From Sipunculus nudus (lineage: Eukaryota > Annelida > Sipuncula > Golfingiida > Sipunculidae): DNA of 64,000 nucleotides. A model generated the notes under the pieces. It made no database searches. It was not told the DNA's origin and saw nothing but the letters and a program-made list of their open reading frames with translations. Where the stretch lies: the NCBI GenBank assembly GCA_026874595.1, contig CM049306.1, forward strand, positions 99,685,642 to 99,749,641, given 5' to 3'. Positions 1 through 10,579 of the stretch are shown here, piece after piece. A program made the translations under genes and the position numbers. How positions within the stretch are numbered: the first letter of the stretch is position 1; every line of letters starts with the position of its first letter.

Positions 1-1387
1 CAGGTGTACAGTTATTCTCATATCACCACCCCAATCACCCCCCCACCCCCCCCCACCCCCCCGCAAACCCAACCCACCAAGTGTTATGCATTAATTGTTA
101 TTTTTTTCACTGTATCTCCTTAGTTGTAATGCTGTTCCACTCCAATATAAAAAAAACTTTCCTTGAAAAAGTAATTCAAGGTGTAATCAAGAAGATGCCA
201 TTATTTGTTAATGTAGCATTTTTAAAGATATTAATTTTCTTTTAAATGATTTTAACAAATATAATGTAACCCATCAGTATGCTTTAATTTATAAAATATG
301 AAGTAAATTATGGAAAAATAAAGGCATAATTTAAAACTGTGAAATATTAATCAAATATTATTTTTAGATATTTAGTGTTTTGCAAATTTATTTTTGTGGT
401 AAAAAATAAATAAACATTTGTATGCATGATGTGGTGTTATCTGACAAGATTGAGATTTATGATGATGCAATTTAGAATTATGAATCAACTTTAATATTCA
501 GATATGTTATATTTGAAATGTATAGAAAAATTTTTTTTTTTTAAATTGATGTGAAAAAAATGAGGATCTAATTCACATTTGTTCATTATTTTCCTGCCTC
601 AGCGGAATTGGATATCATTAGATATATATTAATTATGAAATTTTTCTTAAAAGCCCTGTTGAAATAACTTTCATATGCTGTATGTGTTCGGAATTAAGCT
701 ATTTAAGTCTGAAATTTGAAAGCAAATTATATATTCAGTTGTGTATTTTTGCAGATGTTAAACTAAAAAAAATTGATATAATAAATAAATTAAGAAATAA
801 TTGAAACTTCATATATTATCAGCTTTGTTTGTCTACCAGTCTGTCTGTCCTTTTTTTAAGTATTAAGTAATTATGAATGAACTTTTTTTTATCCTGTAAG
901 CATTGTTGAATTAAGTGAAAGTCCTATGTTGCTACACTAAAAAAATACAGATATATTATAACTCCTACCATCCCCCCCCCACCACCACCACCAAGTCCTG
1001 TCATCTGAGGACTGGGGACATTAGTCATATTTCAACTGTATACATTTTATAAAATAAAAAATACATTTATTTAATGATATATGTTATAAAAAATAGATTT
1101 AATTTGACAAATGTGTAAACTACTGAAATGTCAACAGTTAATCAAGTACAGATCATTTGTTCACAAACTGCTCACATGCTTCAGTTTCAACATTAGGAAA
1201 CACATGATCAGGTCACAAAATATTATTTGCAACAATTTCTTGCTCATCAATACAAATCAATTATGTAAACCAACCATCACCTATATAACCTCTTCCTCTT
1301 ACACTTTATCTCCATTTGATATTATTTTAGATTTTCTCCTTCAAGGTCAACTTCAGCTGAGCACAGTGACCCATGGGTCCCTCGTTT
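1..1387 (+). mobile_element. Family A copy A0, 3' part (cut by window start)
   Basis: HINE-like repeat sharing its body with A3 (39981-44436) and A2 (29031-30950): a C-rich tract near 37-62, then AT-rich DNA, then the 3' end. That end has the subterminal motif TCAGCTGAGC (1353-1362), the palindrome GACCCATGGGTC (1368-1379) and a CTCGTTT terminus. The open frame at 1111-1449 lies inside the repeat and has no recognisable protein. A1 starts about 56 bp downstream. Confidence 0.8.
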
Positions 1388-4227
1388 ACCGAGGTGTTAT
1401 CACCGAGAAGATCCGTGATAAAGCCGAGTTTGACCACCGTCATTTTTAGCTCAGCTGACTATAAGTCATCTGAGCTATAGCGATCACTCTTTGTCCGTCG
1501 TCCGTCCGGCCATCCGGCCGTCTGTCCGATAACAAGGCACAAATCGTAACCGCTGGACTTGGAATCTTCTTACTTAACATCCAGAGAGGTCCATGAAAAA
1601 TCTCCTTGGAAACCTGGAATTAGGTCTCGGTTACCCATATCCTTTGAGCTATGGGGTCCCAAAGTACACCCCAGAATAGTAAAAAATTTCATACAAAAAC
1701 TTCAATATCTCATTAACTGCATCACTGATGGTCATGAGTTTTGGCATACGAATTTTTTTTCTCTATTCCCTATAAAAATGTGGACATCTGTTAACAGGGC
1801 ACAAATCGTAAAGACTGGACCTAGAATCTTCATTCTTGAGATTCTAAGAGACTTATGAAAAGTTTCCATGGAAACCAGAAATTAGGTCTCTGTTACCCAT
1901 CTCCTTCGAACTATGTGGCCCCAAAGTACCCCCCCCCCCCCCCCAGAATAGTGAAAAATTTCATACAAAAACTTCAATATCTCATTAACTACATCACTGA
2001 TGGTCATGATTTTTGGCATTCATATTGATCATGAGATGTTTCATCAGTTTCTGCAGACTGGTGGTGCCACCTGTATTTTTTAAATTTTTACAATTTTTTC
2101 TCTATTTTTGAGACCTTTAAGGATGTAGTTATCTGTCAACAGGGTTCAAATTGTAACGACTGGACCTAGAATCTTCATCCTTGACACAGGGTGACCCATG
2201 AAAGGTCTCCATGGAAACCAGAAATTAGGTCTTTGTTACCCATATCCTTCGAGCTATGGGGCCCCAAAGTACCAGCCAGAATAGTAAAAAATTTCATTAA
2301 AAAACTTCAATATCTGATTAACTACATCACTGATAGTCATGATTTTTGGCATACATATTGATCATGAGATGTTTCATCAGATTCTGCAGACTGGTGGCGC
2401 CACCTGTATTTTTCAAATTTTTACAATTTTTTTCTCTATTTTTGAGACCTTTAAGGATGCAGTTATCTGTCAACAGGGTTCAAATTGGACCTAGAATCTT
2501 CATTCTTGACACACAGGGAGACCTATGAAATGTCTCCATGGAAACCTGAAATTAGGTCCCTGTTACCCATATCCTTTGAGCTATGGCACTCCAAAGTACA
2601 GCTCAGAATAATGGAAAATTTGATACAAAAGCTGAAGTATCTGAACAACTAATGCAGAGATCACCATAATTGTTTGTATGGATATTGATCATGGAGTGTT
2701 TCATCAGTTTCTGCAGCCTGGTGGCACCACATATATTTTTTCGGGCTTTAATTCGATTTTTTTTCTCTATTTTTGAAACCTTTAAAGATATGAACATCTG
2801 TTAACATGGCACAAATCATAACAACTGGACCTAGAATCTTCATTCTTTACACACAGGGAGACCCATGAAAAATCTCGATGGAAACCTGAAAATAGGTCTC
2901 TGTTACCCATATCCGTTAAGCTGTATGGCTCCAAAATACCCCCCAAAATAATGAAAAATTTGATACAAAAACTCCAGTATCTCAATAACTACAACACTGA
3001 TGCTCATGATTTTTGGCATAAATATTGATCATGACATGTTCCATCAGTTTTAGCAGACTGGGTGTACCACCTCTATTTTTTTCAAATTTTTACGAATTAT
3101 TTTCTCTATTTTTGAGACCTTTAAAGATGTGGTTATCTGTCAACAGGGTACAAATTGTAACAACTGGACCTAGAATCTTCATTCTTGTCATGCAAGGAGG
3201 CCCATGAAAAGTGTCTGTAAAAACCTGAAATATGGTCTCTGTTACCCATATCCTTCAAGTTATAGGACTCAAAAGTACCCGTTAGAATAATGGAAATTTG
3301 ATACAAAAGCTGAAGTATCTGAACAACTAATCCAGAGACCACCATGCTTCTTTGCATGGATATTGACCATTAAGTGTTTTATTAGTTTCTGTAGACTGGT
3401 GGAGCCACCTGTATTTTTTAGCGAACCTTTGAGCTTATGCGATGGCGCAGCGTCGTCCGTCCGTCGTCAGCCGTCCGCCGTTCAGGGCTGGCTTTCCGCC
3501 GTCCATGGCTGTAAGTCAAAAACTGTCTGAGCTAGCAGCTCCAAATGTGAGAATTCGTCACATGTGAAAGTTGGTGCCCTGGAGCTTATTATTGGGTATC
3601 TCCATTAATTTAGATTTTATAGAGAAAAAGCTTAAAAACCTTTTAAAATCTTCTCCTCTGAAACTGTCCAGCCAAATTGTCCAATATTTCACAGAAATGA
3701 TCCCTGAAACAATCTCTCTCAAGTTTGTTCGAATGGTTCCAGTTCGGAGATTTTTGGCCGAGTTACAGGAGGTTGAACTTAGTCATCTGTCCAAAAAAGC
3801 ATACTAAAATTAAAATCTCAGAAACGGCTAGAGCTATAATGACCAAATTTTATACCAATGTTTGTCACATTTGTCATATCTGATTTTGAGGTATTGGTGG
3901 CGCCACTACATTGATGTGTTTTTTACAAGCGAAAATGTAATTTTAAACTCTTCTAGCTTATACACTGATTCATGATGAAACTGTTCAGCTGATTGGTTTA
4001 AACTTTAGAAGAATTATTCTATGGTAGGGTTCTGCCAGTTTTATAAGAATAGATTGGGTAAATACAGTTTTAAAAAAAGCATTGTAGCCAATTGAAAAAG
4101 GCTTTCTGTATTTGAAAACAGATTTGATATCATGCAGCCAAGTCAAGAGGTCACTCAGTACAAACAGGTGGGGTCCAGACATCACCATGGCAACTGACCT
4201 GGCTCGGGGGGGGGGATGTCTAGACAA

Positions 4228-4249
4228 TGTGTCTAGACGTCTAGACACA
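4228..4249. repeat. 22-bp perfect palindrome in a GTCTAGAC cluster
   Basis: GTCTAGAC occurs at 4218-4225, 4231-4238, 4239-4246 and 4252-4259, and the middle pair forms a perfect 22-bp palindrome. The cluster follows a G-tract at 4206-4215 inside C1. It is probably locally amplified sequence in the element; no function is assigned. Confidence 0.6.
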
Positions 4250-4366
4250 GCGTCTAGACGTCTGGACACAATGTTTAGATGCAGAATTCCCAGATTATGG
4301 GAACTATATCTTTCAACTGTTTGCAAAAACTTGGTTTGCATTTTAAGCGAATCGTGTTTATCATCA

Positions 4367-5970
4367 GGTCACATGTGAACTGCTGCGCCTTCATTTTTGG
4401 TTGACCTCTGACCTTTCCTTGCTGCCCAGTGTCCATTTGTGCGTCTGTTTCCACACATAAACCCACATACCTCGGGAACCGTTTGACCGATCAGGCTACA
4501 AATTTTGCACAAATGTAGCCCTTTGATAGCTTTATAACATACACTATAAATGGTGGCGCCACCTGCAACCATTTTTGCACAGCGTCCATCTGTTCATCTG
4601 CCTAGGGATAATATTACTCATATCTCAGCAGTGGTTTGACTTATCTGCCTAAACTTTTGCAGGTTTATACATCTTGGATAGCTTCCTGGATTTTGTGGCA
4701 GGTGGCGCCATATACATTTATGTTTACGCTGCAGACATCCAGGCTTATATATCGGAAACCGTTTGACCGATTGGGCCAAAATTTTGCATGTGTATAGATC
4801 TCATATAGCTCTTTTTCATATGCAAAACTGGTGGCGCCACCTGCAACCATTTTTGCACAGTGTCCGTCTGATTGTCTGCCGTGAGATACAATCACTCATA
4901 TCTCTGCACTGGTTGGACTTATCTGCCTTAAATTTGCAGTTCAATACATCCTGTACAGGTTTCTCGATTTTATGACAGGTGTCGCCACCTACTTTCACAT
5001 TTACTCTGCAGACATCCAAGCTCATATCTAGGGAACCGTTTGACCAATCAGGCCAAAATTTGGCATGTCTATAGATCTCACATAGCTCTTCATCATAGGC
5101 AAAACTGGTGATGCCACCTGCAACCATTTATGCACAGCGTCCATCTGTTCATCTGCCTTAGGTTAAAATCACTCATATCTCAGCAGTGGTTTGACTTTTC
5201 CACTTGAAATTTTGCAGGTATTTTACATCCATGACAGCTTTCTCGATTTTATGACAGGTGGCGCCACCTACATTCACGTTAACTCTGCAGACATCCAAGC
5301 TCATATCTCGGGAACCGTTTGACCGATTGGGCCAATATTTTGCTTGTGTATAGAACACATAGCTCTTCATCATAGGCAAAACTGGTGGCGCCACCTGCAA
5401 CCACTTATGCACAGCATCCATCTGTTCATCTGCCTTTGGATAATACCACTCATATCTCAGCAGTGGTTTGACTTTTCCACCTGAAATTTTGCAGGTATAT
5501 ACATCCTGGACAGCTTTCTCGATTTATGACAGTTTGCGCCACCTACATTCACGTTTACTCTGCAGACATTCAAGCTTATATATCGGGAACCATTTGACTG
5601 ATTGGGCAAAACGTTTGCATGTGTATAGATCTCACATAGCTCTTCATCATAGGCAAAACTGGTGGCGCCACCTGCAACCACTTATACTCAGCATCGATCT
5701 GTTGATCTGCCTTGGGATAAAATCACTCATATCTTGGCAGTGGTTTGACTTATCCACCTGAAATTTTGCAGGTTTATACATCCTGGACAATTTTCTCGAT
5801 TTTATGACAGGTGGCACCACATACATTCACGTTTAAGCTGCAGACAAACATGCTAATATGCAACACACCACGCTCTATTCCCCTTGCCACTTAATCCATG
5901 CCTCACTTCACCCGTCCCACTCTGATTTATGCGGATACACATAGTGGCTTGTCGACTACCCATATTCTGG
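4367..5970 (+). mobile_element. Family B copy B1, 5'-truncated, inside C1
   Basis: Aligns to B2-B4 from 'GGTCACATGTGAACTGCTGC' onward but lacks the 5' terminal stem-loop. The core is tandem units of about 280 bp, each made of two halves of about 140 bp, carrying the palindrome GGTGGCGCCACC (for example 4830-4841, 5257-5268, 5384-5395). The 3' end has GCGGATAC (5931-5938), a near-copy of the terminal hairpin, and CTGG (5967-5970). Confidence 0.75.
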
Positions 5971-6323
5971 TTTTAAAATTTTCTAGTCCGAAACTTGCAG
6001 GTCAGAAACGTCCATTTTGCTGAATTCATGACTAAGGTAGATATGCAGGACTTAGGAGGATCAATATTAAATTTTAAAAATAAACCTCCATTCATACTCC
6101 TAAACTTTGCACAGGTTCGCATCAGGCCTGTAGGCCTTGTTTTAAAGTTTACGCATTTTTTCTCTAGTTTTGAGATATATTAATGCAGACACAATCTCAG
6201 CCTGTTGGTTAATCTGTTTGATGCTTCAGTTGAATGGTTATATACAACCATTTAGATGATAAAATTTCCTTTTGCAAATCTCTTCCCAGTCAGCTGAGCG
6301 TCATGACCCATGGGTCACTTGTT

Positions 6324-6984
6324 AATATAGTTATTGGGTTTACGGACAGTAGCCTCCTCCAGTCTGTTTATATATCTGCATATAAAAATCGACATACACA
6401 GATTAAAATCAGGTAACTATGACCCTTCGGCCAAATTGTCCGCTTCGTTGGAGTTCATACAAGCTTTCAGCATGGATCTATAAGTTTAAAAATAATTCTT
6501 CATACAAGTCTGTTGATGAACAAGTGTGGATGTTTTATGAAATTTTGATTTAAGTCTAAAGCAATTTTTTTCTCTTCTTTGGTGGGGAGCCATATAAAAT
6601 GAAAGGTACAGTTCCAAGTCGCAGCTGTGTGAGATACATGGGCATGCCTCGTGGTGATAAGGACATGCCGCTTTCTTACGGACCAGCGCTAGACAAACAT
6701 GAGTGGTAATGTCGCCTGGCCATTGAAGCGTAAATGTATTGAAATTAAGATTATAAAACATTTGGTGCTGAATAATCGGAAATATTTGAAACTTACAAAT
6801 CATTTCAGTTCAAATAAATGGAGAGGTTGGACACGGGTCACGGAATGTATATATGGATCCGGATAAATTATGAGCGAATTCAGTGCATTTGTTTTGCCTT
6901 AGCGGTGGTATGCGGTGAACTGAGTACCATTTTTGGAAGATATTTTTGGTGGAGGTAACTGCCTCCATTTTTTTAATGCTGCTA
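6324..6984. other. Unassigned sequence between A1 and the SINE
   Basis: No gene or repeat recognised. A 105-codon minus-strand open frame (6486-6803) has no recognisable domain. Confidence 0.4.
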
Positions 6985-7235
6985 AACTAAGCACCATATA
7001 CACCTGCACGCGATACTCCTGGTGTTAACCAGGCTCAGTGTACCATCCCAATTGCTGGGTCATACCACCGAGGAACCCCCGAAAAGCGCACTCGTTTGTG
7101 AGTGAAACACTCCTGTTGGGCAAAACCTCCCCATTAAGCCTGCAGAACGCTCACCCTAGGCGGGGGCCTCGGCTGCAATTCGAACTCACGATCTCCCGGC
7201 TTTGAGCCCTGTGCCCCACCCCTAGACCATGGTAA
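6985..7235 (-). mobile_element. tRNA-derived SINE
   Basis: On the minus strand the head carries a pol III A-box-like TGGTCTAGGGG (complement of 7219-7229) and, about 40 nt on, a B-box-like GAGTTCGAATTGC (complement of 7175-7187). These are followed by a GC-rich non-tRNA body. Spacing and order match tRNA-derived SINEs. The 3' limit near 6985 is approximate and no target duplication was resolved. It lies antisense to UBE2H, upstream of it. Confidence 0.7.
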
Positions 7236-8097
7236 ATTTGGTCACTGTTGCAATTTGCATTGACATAATGTGCCCATAAGAATGGACTCCCCAGTTGCTT
7301 TTTTTAATGACTCGCGCAATGTGGAGTCCATAGCTTGCCCCTGCAGTTAACTATAATTAATTATATGATTATAACACTGCATGCACAACTGTGCGATTTT
7401 ACATATTTCCATTAATAAATGTTCAGTACTTCATGTGTATTGAATATTTTACCAGGGGAAAACATCACTTTCTCATTCACAGCACTGTTTTGCATCCAGG
7501 AAGTGGAAATATGTACATAATAGTACACAGACCTGATGCATTATACAGGACTGCCGCCAACTGCAAGATATCTGCTGGGCTGTTTATGCTTCAGTTCTCT
7601 ATGAGCAAATAAATCAATTACTGATGTATCAGGTGCTTCATCCTTTCAAGAATGATTACTTTTAAATAAATGCCTTGCAACATACAACATAAATTGGACA
7701 CTGAAATGTTACAACCATCGGAAATATTTTTATTAAAGTTCCTTTCAAAGAGTAACAGGTCGTTTCGTAGTAAAATCACCATAAACTTTCAGGTGGACCG
7801 GCGACGCAACAAATTGTCGGCGGCTGAGGCGCGTGTAGCCTCTACTGGGATGTGCACACAGACGCCCAGCCAGGTCTCCAGGCACATTAACACTTGGTTG
7901 CAATATACGTATGAACAGACGTCTAAGTGCCACTAGTATTCAAATATATTTTTTAAAACCATTAACACAATGATACACTAAACTTTGTCCCTCATTCAAC
8001 ATGTGGCGACTTCGTCACGCCAGAACTTGCTCTCCATGAGAGGGCTCCTCACTATGCTTTTGTTCTTTTTTTTCACGTTCCATCTTACTATATATAC
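7236..8097. other. Unassigned sequence
   Basis: No gene, RNA or repeat recognised. Overlapping short open frames near 7670-7936 on both strands look like chance. Confidence 0.4.
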
Positions 8098-8098
8098 T

Positions 8099-8912
8099 GT
8101 TACAGATGTCTCTTTTTTTTATGCAGCAGTCTTACATGTGTATGTGCAGCGCTAGCATTTCGGATGTTTCTTTTATTTTATGCAGCAGTCTTACATGTGT
8201 ATGTGCAGCGCTAGCATTGTCCGTTACTATGGCTGCATCGCCTGGCCGAGCCGGGCCGGCCCACGTGGAAACCCTGGCATGTAGAAACACAGCGTTCTTT
8301 GTTCTTGATGTTTTCTGTAACGTGTGTATTGTTGGGTTCTTTGGATTGTTCTCTGAAAGTTCTCGGCTTGAGGTGAAAAGTTATAAATAAGGGGCTGTGT
8401 TTTAGAGCCGAGGTAGAGAAGAGAGAGAAATATTCTAGCGTACACGGAAGAGTGTTAGCAAGTTTGTGGGCCTATCCGATAATTTCAGCAGTTATGGATT
8501 TTCTTCGAATTTGTAATGGATTATAATTAGTCTTCAGTTTGCCTTTGGCATCACTATCAGAGCTTCACTTTTGGATTACAACAAATTGATTTTGTGATTG
8601 AAATGGACTGTTATTCCCTGAGAAGATTTATGTGAACTGTTCATCTGGATTATATGCTTTAAAGGACTTTTTTTTCGCCGTGACAGTGGTGGTATCCAGG
8701 TACTGGTCACTTTATTTATTATACTGTGAAATTGTATTGATTTGCTGTTGTACTGTTGTTATACTGTGAAATTGTGTTGATTTAGTGTATTGTAATGTTA
8801 GGATTGTTTTAAGAATAGATTATAATTATTTGTTAACAAAAAAACACTGTTAACAAAAAACCACTGACTTCTTTATTCATTCCCCTAGACATTTCACGCT
8901 GCCTAGTGTTAC
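8099..8912 (+). mobile_element. Possible solo LTR with internal promoter
   Basis: A segment bounded by TGTTACAG (8099) and a closing TGTTACA (about 8906-8912), i.e. TG...CA ends as in LTRs. It has a strong TATA-like TTATAAATAAGG near 8382 with a purine-rich stretch after it, as expected of a U3/R boundary. No protein-coding retroelement body or matching second LTR is present, and no 5-bp target duplication was seen. The call rests on ends and promoter only. Confidence 0.35.
8105..8221. repeat. 59-bp tandem duplication
   Basis: Two near-identical copies sharing 'ATGCAGCAGTCTTACATG' at 8121 and 8180, each ending in GCAGCGCTAGCATT. They sit just upstream of the TATA-like element of the possible LTR. 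Confidence 0.8.
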
Positions 8913-9233
8913 AGAATCTGATTTTGTTTTATCTCCATAACCAAATTTATGCTCGTCACGACTACGTGATCTGTTGATATTAGGTTCCCGCAACAATACT
9001 AGTATATATATATATCCCTCGTCCGCATTGATTTCTAAAAAAAGTGCCTGAGAAACAAACCTTATTTTTTTTTTTTTTGCTTTACAGGTAATTTTAAACT
9101 GTAATCAAATGTGTCAATGTCAAAGTGTGTCACAACAGAGTGCTTAATGTCATGTATTCTATCTAGTGAATACAATAGAGCCTAGAAAAATAGTTTGAAC
9201 TAACAATGAGCGGTAGCTCTTGTTAGAGTCAGA

Positions 9234-9238
<5 letters not shown>
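8913..9238. other. Unassigned sequence
   Basis: AT-rich sequence leading into the AT microsatellite; nothing recognised. Confidence 0.4.

Positions 9239-9306
<68 letters not shown>
9239..9306. repeat. (AT)n microsatellite
   Basis: About 68 bp of almost pure alternating AT with one interruption (TACATA near 9291). Confidence 0.95.
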
Positions 9307-9999
9307 GTATTGTATATGAAAATTAATGAAAAATAATGACAGAATCCTCGATTAAGACTTCAGAAATCAGTGATCTTCTTTATCGTGACGTAAGTCTTCT
9401 CGGTTAAATTAACCCAAATGTGGTAGGTACAAGGGACTTTCTTCTATTCGCATTGCACTACAAATAAGATTGCATTGTCATTTTCTACTAAATTCGCTCA
9501 ATAGGGGGCGCCGTTCTGATCATCAATGAATGGTTCTAAGAGTCACAGGATTTATTTTTTTAGTTGCCTCTCCGCTGCGTCTTATATAGCTATGTTATCG
9601 GCCTGTTTACATTAGTTAAGATCACTCAGGTCACACACACAATACTCATTTGTTCGACGGAGACTGGAATAGATATGCACGGAGCGAGAACTTTTTAATT
9701 CTTCTGTCGAGAAAAAGTACTTTTTGCCATGTGCAAGAAATATACAAACAAAACCAGTTTCAAATTTTGCTCGAGGACAACATTATTTTCAATTCATTTT
9801 TAATTTTGCTTTTTACACGTAAAAAAATAAAACTAGAAAATGGGCAGTCGACAAGCGAGTACATGTATCCGCCAAATCACAGAGGCATGGCTAAAGTAAG
9901 GCATTGAATGTTCCTGACATGACATGACTCCAAATCTTTTGTGGCATCAGAGATGACAATTACACCCCTCATCTATGAGCAATTCTCAAAACAAAAACA
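9307..9999. other. Unassigned sequence
   Basis: No gene or repeat recognised. The open frame at 9650-9907 has no recognisable domain. Confidence 0.4.
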
Positions 10000-10563
10000 G
10001 ATCAACAGTTGGATATAACATGCATAATTTCAGGCCGAGACACCGATCCATTACTATGAAAAAGTGCATGAATATATCCTTTAAAAAAAAAGAACGGCAG
10101 GTGGTGCCACCTGTCTGATCTAAGAGAAAACTCTCCAAGATGGATAAACATGCCAAATTTCAGACCAATAAATTGAACCACTCCTGAAATATGAGCAATT
10201 CTCACCCAAAGCAAACGCACGAATGGACGCCACACAAAAACGATTGCAGATGGCGCCACAAGTCTTGAGTACGAGACAGATGTATCCAAGATCTCTGGAC
10301 ATGCACAATTTCAGCCCAATACATTGAACCAATCGCTAAGACAAACAGATGGCGAACGCATTGATGGACGCCTTGCAAAAATTATTATAGGTGGCGCCAC
10401 TAGTCTCGATTACGAGATGGAGAGATCCAGTATCAATAGACATGCACAATATCAGCTCAATACATTGAACCAATCCTGCGATATGGGTTGTTATCACTAG
10501 GACACCCAAATTCAAACTGCACGAAAAGGATTGCAGGTGGCGCCACCAGTCATCGTAACGCAC
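10000..10563 (-). repeat. Diverged B-like tandem array in minus orientation
   Basis: About four units of roughly 145 bp marked by GGTGGYGCCAC-type motifs near 10093, 10248, 10390 and 10536. On the minus strand the unit order (GATTGG, then TTGCATG-like, then GATCT, then the GGCGCC palindrome, then TGCAA) follows that of the family B unit, with many differences. It abuts the 5' end of B2, so it may be an old relative next to a younger insertion. Confidence 0.6.
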
Positions 10564-10579
10564 AAGGTCACATGTGATC

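Larger units (their letters stand above)
3420..6143 (+). mobile_element. Family C copy C1, inside A1 and interrupted by B1
   Basis: Inserted in a T-run of A1. The 5' end reads AGCGAACCTTTGAGC and is followed by a small TGCG/CGCA hairpin. The subterminal motif GCGAACCT (3421-3428) is the reverse complement of AGGTTCGC (6113-6120). The 3' hairpin is AGGCCT-GT-AGGCCT (6124-6137), with a CTTGTTTT end. Sequence that is not family C (B1) fills about 4367-5970. It has the same terminal plan as families A, B, D and E without sequence identity. Confidence 0.75.
1443..6323 (+). mobile_element. Family A copy A1, interrupted by family C
   Basis: Starts in a T-run followed by a 29-nt stem-loop (1448-1476). 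Its outer arm GCTCAGCTGA (1449-1458) is the exact reverse complement of TCAGCTGAGC near the 3' end (6290-6299). The 3' end has the 14-bp palindrome TGACCCATGGGTCA (6304-6317) and CTTGTT. The core is about five tandem units of roughly 340 bp, marked by 'GGACCTAGAATCTT' near 1816, 2160, 2487, 2827 and 3167. A C1 insertion occupies 3420-6143 and family A sequence resumes at 6144. The architecture fits a non-autonomous Helentron-like element. Confidence 0.8.

Noticed and set aside
1111-1449. 112-codon frame just before A1
   Set aside because: The same region recurs in A3 (44135-44380) with the frame broken; it belongs to the family A body.
7745-7936. Overlapping frames on both strands in GC-richer DNA
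   Set aside because: Both strands are open over the same short interval with no motif; typical of chance.
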